Source of the DNA: Fibrobacter succinogenes
GTDB taxonomy: Bacteria > Fibrobacterota > Fibrobacteria > Fibrobacterales > Fibrobacteraceae
Assembly (NCBI GenBank): GCA_902779055.1
Contig: CACZAD010000029.1
Location: 62,001 to 126,000, forward strand
DNA: 64,000 nucleotides
Direction: 5' to 3'
Position numbers and translations under genes: made by a program. Below are positions 52,614 through 60,020 of this stretch, in pieces; the first letter of the stretch is position 1, and the number at the start of each line of letters is the position of its first letter. The notes below the pieces were generated by a model. It saw nothing but the letters and a program-made list of their open reading frames with translations. It did no database searches and had not been told where the DNA came from.

Positions 52614-53513
52614 ATGACGAACTTTCCTTTAAATAAAAATGGAAACATCCGCACGGCGGATTTTTCGATGTTGAATGCCTTGCGCGAAGTCAGCATGCTG
52701 CCCGATAAGATTGCAATGTTCAACAGTTTCAAGGAATTTGGACTTGAAAATTATGTTAAGGTACAGGCAGCAGTGCTTCTCCTCGTGAAGCACGGTTCTG
52801 TGGATGTTGAACTGGACCTCAAGACTTATAGGCTTGATGCGGGTTCCTTGTTCATTGTTTTCCCGGACCAGGTTTTAAAAGCCAAGAAGGCTTCTGCTGA
52901 TTTTGACCCGATATGCATTGCCTGTTCCAAGAATATGATCGAGGAATTGATCATCCGCTTTGATGACAATACCCGCTTGATTTTGAAGTTGCGCGAGAAT
53001 CCTTTGCATAAGCTGGAAAAACTGGAATTTGAACGCCTGAACACAAGTTTTGAATTTTTGAAGAAAAAGTTCGAAACGACGGTGACTAATTCCTGTCGCT
53101 TGCAGGTTCTCAAGAATCATTTGATTGCGTTGCTTTACGAATGCATCGGGGCTATTAACGAACCGATCAGTTCGGATGTTTCTAAGACGCGCGGTCAGGT
53201 GCTGTTCTCGCAGTTCATTGACCTCGTTGTCGAAAAACATCGCGAACAGCATTCCGTGAAATACTACGCCGATGAACTCGGTATTACGCCGAAGTACCTC
53301 TCTGCCGTTGCCGAAGAGCAGACTGGCAAGAATGCCAAGCGCTGGATTGACGAACACATTGCACTCGATGCAAAGGTGCTGTTGCGCTCGTCATCCCGAG
53401 ACATCCAGAAGGTCTCCAAGATCCTGAACTTCCCGGACGTTTCGTTCTTTGGAAAGTTCTTCAAGCGCCTCGTCGGAGTCTCTCCCAAAGCCTACCGCAA
53501 AACAACGGATTGA
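52614..53513 (+). CDS. AraC-family transcriptional regulator
   Basis: 299 residues. An N-terminal cupin-like sensor domain (about 30-150; LLLVKHGSVDVELD, YRLDAGSLFIVFPDQ) and a C-terminal AraC double helix-turn-helix (about 200-298). HTH regions: YYADELGITPKYLSAVAEEQ and VSKILNFPDVSFFGKFFKRL, then GVSPKAYRK. Probably a DNA-binding regulator of unknown effector. No obvious target operon adjoins it. No Shine-Dalgarno is visible before the ATG; TAAGAT is about 9 nt upstream. Confidence 0.88.
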   Translation: MTNFPLNKNGNIRTADFSMLNALREVSMLPDKIAMFNSFKEFGLENYVKVQAAVLLLVKHGSVDVELDLKTYRLDAGSLFIVFPDQVLKAKKASADFDPICIACSKNMIEELIIRFDDNTRLILKLRENPLHKLEKLEFERLNTSFEFLKKKFETTVTNSCRLQVLKNHLIALLYECIGAINEPISSDVSKTRGQVLFSQFIDLVVEKHREQHSVKYYADELGITPKYLSAVAEEQTGKNAKRWIDEHIALDAKVLLRSSSRDIQKVSKILNFPDVSFFGKFFKRLVGVSPKAYRKTTD

Positions 53514-53518
53514 TTTAG

Positions 53519-53617
53519 ACGAAAGAACGCTCGCTCTGCTCGCTACAGACGAGAGACGAAAGAGTTTATTCTGTAAAGTCAAAAATTTTATTATTCCCGG
53601 CTCGCCCGGGAATTTCC
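53519..53617. repeat. Repeat pair after the AraC gene
   Basis: 53519-53564 (minus strand: CTCTTTCGTCTCTCGTCTG) resembles the element at 44011-44054, with TCGTCTGTAG in both. From 53592, ATTCCCGG / CCGGGAAT forms a GTCAT-family hairpin with a short CTCGC loop. Confidence 0.65.
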
Positions 53618-53688
53618 TTTTTATTTACGATAATTTGACTGGTGACTTGTAATCAAAAGTTATCATATGTTGTATATTACTTAGAAAG

Positions 53689-53716
53689 TGCCATCCTGAG
53701 TGAAATCGAAGGATCT
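53689..53716 (+). repeat. Repeat CATCCTGAGTGAA...GAAGGATC upstream of the MORN-like lipoprotein
   Basis: Matches the widespread CATCCTGAG...AAGGATC repeat type. Its 3' end AAGGATCT runs straight into the ATG of the next gene and supplies the Shine-Dalgarno-like AAGGA. Confidence 0.65.
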
Positions 53717-55246
53717 ATGAAATTGAGAAAACTTATCTTATTTGCTTTGCTCTTTGCCTCCGTTTTGCTTCTCGCCGCTTGTGGCGAAGAAGAACGCAAG
53801 GAATATTACAATCGAAATTCGGTTAAATCCATTACAACATATCGTAAAAATATCAAAGAGGGCAAATACATCTCTTATTATTGGGGCGGAAAAGTAAAAG
53901 AGACGGGCTTTTATAAAAATGACAAACCGAATGGCGTGTGGAGAACGTGGCACGAAAATGGACAACTTGCTTTTGAAGGCTTTTACCATGAAGGTATGCG
54001 GGATAGCGTTTGGAGATGGTGGCATAGCAATGGACAATTGTCGAGAGAAGAATTTTATAAAGGTAAAATGTATAATTACTGGATTCAGAATTGTCATCGA
54101 CTTTCGGGTTGCTATGATGACTTTATTCGAGATAGTGTAAGTAGAGAATGGTATGCGAATGGAAAAATAGAATCAGAAGAACATTATAAGAACGGAGTGC
54201 GAGAAGGTTCTAGTAAACGTTGGTTTGATAATGGTCGATTGCATTCTGAAATGTTTTATAAATCAGGGAAAATAGATGGCATCTTGAAAATTTGGCATTA
54301 TAATGGGCAAAAGCTTTGTGAGCATGGTTATAGATTAGGCCGAAAAGAAGGGGCGTGGAAAGCATGGTATGAAAATGGTTTTTTGGAATTCGATGGACTG
54401 TACAAGTCTGATAAACGAGAAGGACCTTGGAAATCTTGGTATTGGAACGGACAATTGGCGGAAGAATCTTTTTATGTATCGGGTAAAAAAGATGGTGTTA
54501 GTAAAAAATGGTTTCATGACGGCAAGTTGAAAGAGATGATTTCGTATAAGTTAGGAGAATATGATGGCCCTTGGAAAGCGTGGTCCGAATATGGACAATT
54601 GAAAGATGAACGATTCTATAAAAATGGTAAGTTCGAAGGAACTTGGACAGAATGGTATATAAATGGTCGTCTGAAATCGAAGGTCATTTATAAAGATGGT
54701 AAACGTTATGGAACTTGGAAATGGTGGTATGAAAATGGGAAAATGCAATGGGAAGATAATTATGTATCAGATAGAGCCCATAGCGTATGGAAGAGATGGT
54801 ATAAAAATGGAAAATTGAAAGCCATATTTTGTTATAAAGACGGTAATTTAGAAGGCGTTCGAAAAAAATGGCATGAAAATGGGAAAATCGCCGAGGAAGA
54901 ACATTATAACGAAGGAAAACTCAACGGTGTTAGAAAAACGTGGTTCGAAAATGGACGTTTAAAGGCTGAAGAATACTATGAGTTGGACAAGCCCATTGGT
55001 GTCTGGAAAAAATGGAATGAAAATGGTGAACTAATTGAGTCTGAAACTTATAAAGACGGATTTAAGACATCCGTCCTTGACAATCCTAATGGCCGCGATA
55101 TTGAATCAAATCGGGAAAAAAAGAGAAAACGGTCAGGATCAATAATTCCTGTACTAGAAAGACTGCGAACTCTTTATGTTGATGATTCTTTGAAAGCTCG
55201 GCAGTCTATTACAGACGAACCTGTTTGGAAGAGAAAGTTCGATTGA
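53717..55246 (+). CDS. Lipoprotein with sixteen MORN-variant repeats
   Basis: 509 residues. Lipobox LLLAAC, Cys near 22. About sixteen tandem ~23-residue repeats of the type WxENGKLxxExxYKDGKxxGxWK follow (about 45-430), then a charged C-terminal tail with KREKKRKRSG-like basic stretch. Same family (MORN_2, 'YwqK antitoxin' in databases) as the gene at 5893, but longer and lipid-anchored. Codon use is AT-rich against its neighbours. The start at 53717 begins the signal peptide; the longer frame upstream is repeat sequence. Convergent with the 55262 gene (15-nt gap). Function unknown; repeats suggest a protein- or membrane-binding scaffold. Confidence 0.75.
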   Translation: MKLRKLILFALLFASVLLLAACGEEERKEYYNRNSVKSITTYRKNIKEGKYISYYWGGKVKETGFYKNDKPNGVWRTWHENGQLAFEGFYHEGMRDSVWRWWHSNGQLSREEFYKGKMYNYWIQNCHRLSGCYDDFIRDSVSREWYANGKIESEEHYKNGVREGSSKRWFDNGRLHSEMFYKSGKIDGILKIWHYNGQKLCEHGYRLGRKEGAWKAWYENGFLEFDGLYKSDKREGPWKSWYWNGQLAEESFYVSGKKDGVSKKWFHDGKLKEMISYKLGEYDGPWKAWSEYGQLKDERFYKNGKFEGTWTEWYINGRLKSKVIYKDGKRYGTWKWWYENGKMQWEDNYVSDRAHSVWKRWYKNGKLKAIFCYKDGNLEGVRKKWHENGKIAEEEHYNEGKLNGVRKTWFENGRLKAEEYYELDKPIGVWKKWNENGELIESETYKDGFKTSVLDNPNGRDIESNREKKRKRSGSIIPVLERLRTLYVDDSLKARQSITDEPVWKRKFD

Positions 55247-55261
55247 TCCGCCTTACAATTA

Positions 55262-55948
55262 TTAAACTTTCATCGCATCGACTTGATTGACGATAGCAGT
55301 CACGGCTTCGATGTGCTTGTTGATGTTTTCTAGAATCACTTTTTTGTCATCGGTCATATTCGGAATGCGCACGCCCGGGAACATCTCGTAAACTTGTTCG
55401 TGATTTTCGGGATAATTGCCTGTTGCAATGTAATAGACCCCGTAAAGCAAGGGAAGGAGCGTTATTGTTGAACGTACGTAAATCTCGTGCGGATTGCGGT
55501 ATTCCTTGAGGTATAGAAAAAATTGGCGCAAATGTACGAGCAATCCGCGCAGTTCGCGTTCGCATTCCATACGCAGTTCTGCAAGATTCGGGCTGAAGTC
55601 TGCAAGCGGCGTCTCGCCACAAATCGTCACATTTCGGCTCTTGATATGCAAAAATTCCAGCGGAAACACGTCCTGCGACGACTTGATTTCAAAACGCGAG
55701 AATATGTGGTTGAACACGATGTTGTCGCGCTTTGCCTTTGCTGTGAGCTTTTGCAACGGAAGCAAGTCCTCGACGGAATTGGACTTTAGAATAAAGCTGA
55801 CGGTCCACGTGGATTCCAGCGAGGAAAATCCTTCCATAAGGCAATCGCCGTGAATGAATGCCGAAATGAGGTTGTCGCCGAGAGCTTCTTGAATCAGCTT
55901 CGGCCATTCTGAATTCTGAAATTCTGCGACGCTTAAAATCTTCTTCAT
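55262..55948 (-). CDS. Hypothetical protein next to the TPM-domain gene
   Basis: 228 residues, soluble, no signal peptide. The N-terminal ~100 residues (FIHGDCLMEGFSSLESTWTV) vaguely recall a nucleotidyltransferase fold with a GxxS-like loop, but the catalytic acidic pair is not convincing. The C-terminal half is helical (ECERELRGLLVHLRQFFLYL). It follows the TPM-domain gene by 14 nt, so the two probably form an operon and may act together. No family recognised. Confidence 0.7.
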   Translation of the reverse strand: MKKILSVAEFQNSEWPKLIQEALGDNLISAFIHGDCLMEGFSSLESTWTVSFILKSNSVEDLLPLQKLTAKAKRDNIVFNHIFSRFEIKSSQDVFPLEFLHIKSRNVTICGETPLADFSPNLAELRMECERELRGLLVHLRQFFLYLKEYRNPHEIYVRSTITLLPLLYGVYYIATGNYPENHEQVYEMFPGVRIPNMTDDKKVILENINKHIEAVTAIVNQVDAMKV

Positions 55949-55962
55949 AGTGAACCTCTAAA

Positions 55963-56757
55963 TTACCAGCTTCCGCCGGAGCCGCCACCGCCAAAGTGGC
56001 CTCCACCGAATCCGCCTCCAAATCCGCCTCCACCAAAACCGCCAAAGCCACCTCCGAAGCCGCCTCTCGGGCCATGGTGACTGCGACTGCTATTGCTGAG
56101 CGCGTTTCCGAGCAAGAACCAGAGGCAACCGTTTCCGCGTCCGCCACCGTTCTTCGAAACGAACAAGAATAGAATCACGAAAATGATGAGTGCGAGCCCG
56201 AACGGGTTGCTTTCTTCTTCTTGCGGGAGCTGGTCGGTGTTGACCTCAAGTGTCACGCCTTTTTCTTTGGCGACGACTTGCGCAATTTCCCAGGCGAGAG
56301 TTATGACGCCCTGGCCGTATTTTTCAATCCTGAACGCAGGCACGATCGTCTTTTGCTGGAGTCGTTCTACGAGAACGTCGGGCAGGTAGCCTTCGGCGCC
56401 GTAACCGACTTCGACACTTCTGCGGTGCTGCTTCATCGCTGCAAAAATCAGGATGCCTTCGTCATTTTTGCTGCCGACGCCCCAGCTTTCGGCAATCTTG
56501 ACGGCGTAATCCCTAAAGTCTGCAAAGCCGATGTCGTGAACTAGCGCAACTGCAAGTCCGACTTTTGTTTTGCGGTAGAGTTCTTCGGCTAGCGCATTGA
56601 AAAACTGCACATCCTGTTTCGAAAGCAGTCGGTCTTCGTCGTACACATAGCTGTTGGTCGGGCGCTTGGGGAGTCCCTTTTTGTTCACGGCAAAACCTGC
56701 CGCAACGGGAATCGCGAGCAAAAGCACTAACAGCAGAGAGAAAATTCTTTTTGGCAT
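55963..56757 (-). CDS. TPM-domain membrane protein with Gly-rich tail
   Basis: 264 residues. Signal peptide or N-terminal anchor (1-24), a TPM domain (about 35-170; VYDEDRLLSKQDVQFFNAL, GVGSKNDEGILIFAAM, EVGYGAEGYLPDVLVERL), one hydrophobic helix (about 196-212), and a C-terminal tail of GGFGG repeats. This is the YgcG/TPM_phosphatase layout. Roles reported for the family include photosystem repair and envelope processes; here it is unknown. The LemA partner often next to it is absent. The start at 56757 lies immediately beside the terminator of the upstream operon. Confidence 0.85.
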   Translation of the reverse strand: MPKRIFSLLLVLLLAIPVAAGFAVNKKGLPKRPTNSYVYDEDRLLSKQDVQFFNALAEELYRKTKVGLAVALVHDIGFADFRDYAVKIAESWGVGSKNDEGILIFAAMKQHRRSVEVGYGAEGYLPDVLVERLQQKTIVPAFRIEKYGQGVITLAWEIAQVVAKEKGVTLEVNTDQLPQEEESNPFGLALIIFVILFLFVSKNGGGRGNGCLWFLLGNALSNSSRSHHGPRGGFGGGFGGFGGGGFGGGFGGGHFGGGGSGGSW

Positions 56758-56782
56758 ATAAAAAAGCCGCTTTGCCGCGGCT
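56758..56782 (-). terminator. Rho-independent terminator of the paired secreted-protein operon
   Basis: Minus-strand stem AGCCGC / GCGGCT with a 6-nt loop and TTTTTTATA behind it. The next gene starts at its edge. Confidence 0.75.
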
Positions 56783-56816
56783 CTGTAAAGATACTAATTA
56801 AAATGGTGTTCGCAAG

Positions 56817-58028
56817 CTATTTGCAGGTGGATTGCAATTGTTGCTGGAGCGAAGAAAAGTCCGTCTTTTTGATGGCGCTGATCACTGCGTCGACTTCGCT
56901 CTTGCCAACGCCTTTGGCATTGGACCAGAAGTTTATGTTCTTGCCTTTGAGCGAAAGTGAAACGTCAAAGGACGAAAGTCTGCCGGTCTTGCCTCTGGGC
57001 GATGTCGATATTTCTGTATTGATGGACGGAGCGTTTGCGTTGTCCGTAGAAACAGAGATGGACTTCTTGGAGAGTGCGTTTTCGATGGCGTTGCACACGT
57101 TGGCGATGTATTCGCACTGGAGCTTTACTTCGCAGCGGCTCTGGCGAACGGTGTAGGGCACTTCAAGAGCCTTGGTCTTGCCAGTCTTTCTCAACAGTTC
57201 ATAGGGGAGGTTCGGTTCTACGATAATGACGTAAGGACCTTTCTCAAAGTTCACGTTGCGGAGGTTGAAGGTGGCGATACCGTTGTTCTGCGTGCGACGT
57301 TCGGAGAGAGTCATGCTCTGGCGGGCGACCACCGGGAATCCCGGTAACGGACCGAACGAATCCTTGACGATGACGTTCCAGGCCGGCATTTCTGCACGGG
57401 TCAGTTCAAAGTTGGGTTCGGCAGTAGTGGTGATGGTGATGCTCGAAATTCTTTCGACGAGAATCTTTTCGATTTCGGGAAGCCCGTGTTGCAGGCGGTG
57501 GCTATCGTCAAGCGGGTAGATGTCTGCAAGCTGGAGCAGGTAGACGTTGTAGTCGTTGACCTTTTCTTCTGCGGTCGAAAGGTCGTTCACGGCATTGACG
57601 TATTTGCGGTCGTCGATGGCCTGCCTTGCAGACTTTTCGAGGTCGGCGATTTCTTGCTTGAGAGTCTTTAAATGGAACTGTAAGTCGGCGGTCAGCTCAT
57701 CCATGTCGAGTGTTGCTGTTGCCTTGAAACCCTTGTCCGTCTGTACGGGAACGACTTTGACGCCTTTGAGAACGACGTTGCTCTTGACGTTGTTGTTTGC
57801 TCTGTAGGTTTCTCCAAGGGTGCTTTCGCCGTTGTTGATGTCTTCGTACTTGGTCTGGGTCTGGGATGCCGAAATCTTGGACTTCACCTGCTTTGCAACA
57901 CCTGCGATGGCGGCGTTGTTTGCTTCTTCTTGAGAGACTTTAGAAGTGGCTGTATAAGTAATGATCTTTCCGGCAAAAGCGGGAACAATGGAGAGGCACG
58001 CACAAAGGAAGAGGGTCTTGAAATTCAT
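56817..58028 (-). CDS. Secreted protein, LPP20/FlgT-like N-terminus
   Basis: 403 residues, signal peptide ending VPAFAG near residue 19. The first domain (ITYTATSKVSQEEANNAAIAGVAKQV ...) resembles the LPP20/FlgT-N fold of envelope proteins. A central coiled coil (about 120-165; LKTLKQEIADLEKSARQA) and a C-terminal beta-rich part with CEVKLQCEYIANVC follow. It starts 2 nt after the preceding lipoprotein gene, so both form an operon that ends at the terminator near 56770. Family call is tentative and function unknown. Confidence 0.65.
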   Translation of the reverse strand: MNFKTLFLCACLSIVPAFAGKIITYTATSKVSQEEANNAAIAGVAKQVKSKISASQTQTKYEDINNGESTLGETYRANNNVKSNVVLKGVKVVPVQTDKGFKATATLDMDELTADLQFHLKTLKQEIADLEKSARQAIDDRKYVNAVNDLSTAEEKVNDYNVYLLQLADIYPLDDSHRLQHGLPEIEKILVERISSITITTTAEPNFELTRAEMPAWNVIVKDSFGPLPGFPVVARQSMTLSERRTQNNGIATFNLRNVNFEKGPYVIIVEPNLPYELLRKTGKTKALEVPYTVRQSRCEVKLQCEYIANVCNAIENALSKKSISVSTDNANAPSINTEISTSPRGKTGRLSSFDVSLSLKGKNINFWSNAKGVGKSEVDAVISAIKKTDFSSLQQQLQSTCK

Positions 58029-58030
58029 GG

Positions 58031-59092
58031 TTAATTGAGCTCCATCAATATCAGCTTACGCGTGATATTGTTTTTCTTGGTTTCGGCAATCGGCTTGAAG
58101 ATCTGTCTCAGCTTGGAGTAGACTTCTTGGGAATCCCTGTACTTGAGCGGATTGGCGTAAATGACAAAATCTAAAGTCTTTGCGGTCATGACGTTGACCT
58201 TTACAGAGCTGAAGTTGCTCTTGAGGCCTTTCATGATGGCATCGTGCAAGTCTTCGGTCTGGCTGTCGGAGTAGTCGCCCTTGATGTTTGCGACGACCTT
58301 GTACTGTGTACCCTTGGCAAGGTCCATCTTCCAGTAACCGAGAATTTTTTGTTCGAGTCCGGGCATGGCCTTGCGGACTGCCGCACCGATGTTCGAGTTG
58401 ATATTGATCTTGGAAGTGTGTCCGTTGTTGCGTACAACGGCGGACTGCGAGCCGAGGAGTCGTGCGGTCGAGGTCTCGTATGCAGAAACTTCGACGGAGA
58501 CTTCGTCGTTTGTCACTTCGGAAGAATACTTGATATAGATGTCTGCATCCAGGGCGACGCTTGCGAGGTAAGACAAGTCGTCTTCGGTGTTGGCGATGTC
58601 GCTCTGCATTTCGAGGATGCTATTCAGTTCGGCCTGACCATCGACGGATTTGACTTCGTAGTTCTTCTTGGTGAGGTATCCGTTGATCGCTTCGGCTGTC
58701 GTGCGGGAGTACGGGTTCTCGGTCGAAACGTCCGGAACGCCGTCCTTCATGCTCAGGTTCGGGGAGACCATGATGACCGGTTGACCGATTTCCTGGACCG
58801 CACTGACGTCGGCATAAGTTTCTGTAGAGGCGTTTGCAACTGTAGCCGCCTTTTTAGTGGTGGCCGGAGCGCTAGCATTGAAAGCCGTTGGCGTTGTTAC
58901 GGTAGATTTTGCCGGAACAGAGGTTGTAGAACCGATTCCGTCCAGTTCGTTGTAGGCGCTTTCAGCCCTTTGGCGTGTTGCTGCATTCTTTTGGCGTGCG
59001 TCGGAATCGTTGCGTTTTACGGCATGCGGTGCAGAACAGGCGGTTTCGGCTAGGAGAAGTGCTAAACAGAGGGATGGAATCAAGTGTCTCAT
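58031..59092 (-). CDS. Lipoprotein, DUF6175/CsgG-like
   Basis: 353 residues, probable lipobox ETAC with Cys near 19. After an Ala/Thr-rich linker (about 40-95), the core IMVSPNLSMKDGVPDVS ... INGYLTKKNYEVKS resembles DUF6175-like or CsgG/TolB-N-like envelope domains. Its C-terminal half has VVANIKGDYSDSQTEDLHDA and ITRKLILMELN. It heads a two-gene operon with the LPP20-like protein (2-nt gap). Both may form one envelope complex. The family call is tentative. Confidence 0.6.
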   Translation of the reverse strand: MRHLIPSLCLALLLAETACSAPHAVKRNDSDARQKNAATRQRAESAYNELDGIGSTTSVPAKSTVTTPTAFNASAPATTKKAATVANASTETYADVSAVQEIGQPVIMVSPNLSMKDGVPDVSTENPYSRTTAEAINGYLTKKNYEVKSVDGQAELNSILEMQSDIANTEDDLSYLASVALDADIYIKYSSEVTNDEVSVEVSAYETSTARLLGSQSAVVRNNGHTSKININSNIGAAVRKAMPGLEQKILGYWKMDLAKGTQYKVVANIKGDYSDSQTEDLHDAIMKGLKSNFSSVKVNVMTAKTLDFVIYANPLKYRDSQEVYSKLRQIFKPIAETKKNNITRKLILMELN

Positions 59093-59317
59093 ATTGCAAA
59101 TATCTCTTTAAATGGTTTCCTGATTTTTTTTATACAGATAATATACAATGTTTTGTCTATAGAAAGTAAACAAATAATACGAATTGTAAAATACTTTTTT
59201 TAGGAGTTGCTATCAAAAGAAAATTTGGATATATATATTCATAAGGATACTTTTTTTACAAAAGAGAATAGTAGTTTTGGAGTGTTAGGAAAAATCTTCA
59301 CATGTGTGAGGTTTAAT

Positions 59318-59956
59318 ATGAGCGAAAAATGGATCTGGTTGCCCGATTGGGCCTCAAATCTTGGTATTTGGGAAGACGACCTGATAGATGTCGCCCCCTC
59401 TGCAAGCCATATTTATGTACCGTATGACCAAATGTCTGAATTTTTGGAGCATCCGACGGATATTCCCGAAATGAAGAAGGCCACGACTGTTGTGGCATGG
59501 GGACTTAGTGCCTTGTCTTTAATGTGTTCTGCCAAGGAGCATAAGCAGGGACAAAAGTGGATTTTGCTTTCGCCATACGCTGATTTTTGTGACGAAATCG
59601 GAAACTGGACTGTTCCTAACCTTCATTTTATGGCGCACCAGCTGTTGACGACTACCGAGCCTGCCCTCAAATCGTTTATGGAACTGTTCGAGGAAGATTT
59701 TGGTGACTGGCAAGACGACTGGTTTGACAATGCCAAAAAGTATGGAGCTGAAGCCCTGGCTAAGGGACTGATGTACCTGGCTTCGCACCGCGTGGAATCT
59801 GAGGTTCCGCAAAGCGAGGATATCCAGGTGCTTTATGGCAGGCTAGATACGGCGGTGTCGCCGGAATGGACGCTGAAACTCAAGGCGTTCTTGCCCAAGG
59901 CCGAATTCAAGGAGCGCCCGAAAGCAGGCCATTGGCCGCCGATGCTGTTGCTTTAG
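59318..59956 (+). CDS. Alpha/beta hydrolase-like protein
   Basis: 212 residues, cytoplasmic. It opens WIWLPDWASNLGIWEDDL, like the HGWG...W start of BioH/BioG-type esterases. The nucleophile elbow reads WGLSALSL, with Ser but Leu where most have Gly at the last position. Asp in LYGRLDTAVSP and His in GHWPPMLLL complete a plausible triad. It could be a pimeloyl-ACP methyl ester esterase for biotin synthesis, but no bio gene is adjacent, so this is only a possibility. The start at 59318 has GAGG 6 nt upstream. The TAG stop is the first heptad of a repeat array. Confidence 0.65.
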   Translation: MSEKWIWLPDWASNLGIWEDDLIDVAPSASHIYVPYDQMSEFLEHPTDIPEMKKATTVVAWGLSALSLMCSAKEHKQGQKWILLSPYADFCDEIGNWTVPNLHFMAHQLLTTTEPALKSFMELFEEDFGDWQDDWFDNAKKYGAEALAKGLMYLASHRVESEVPQSEDIQVLYGRLDTAVSPEWTLKLKAFLPKAEFKERPKAGHWPPMLLL

Positions 59957-60020
59957 GCAGTAGACAGTAATAGTTAGGCGGCTTTGCCGCGATTATAAAA
60001 ACTTCCTACTAATTCCTAAC
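59952..60020. repeat. Two heptanucleotide arrays at convergent stop codons
   Basis: Plus strand: TTTAGGC (containing the TAG stop of the hydrolase), AGTAGAC, AGTAATA. Minus strand from 60020: GGTTAGG, AATTAGT, AGGAAGT, containing the TAG stop of lnt. Between them lies a small GCGGC-TTT-GCCGC hairpin (59978-59990). Confidence 0.65.

Noticed and set aside
53717..55246. Toxin-antitoxin module
   Set aside because: The 'YwqK antitoxin' label rests on repeats only. No toxin gene adjoins, and the protein has a lipoprotein signal.
56817..59092. CsgG-type curli secretion pair
   Set aside because: Only a loose CsgG/TolB-like resemblance in one gene, with no CsgE/F or amyloid subunit nearby.
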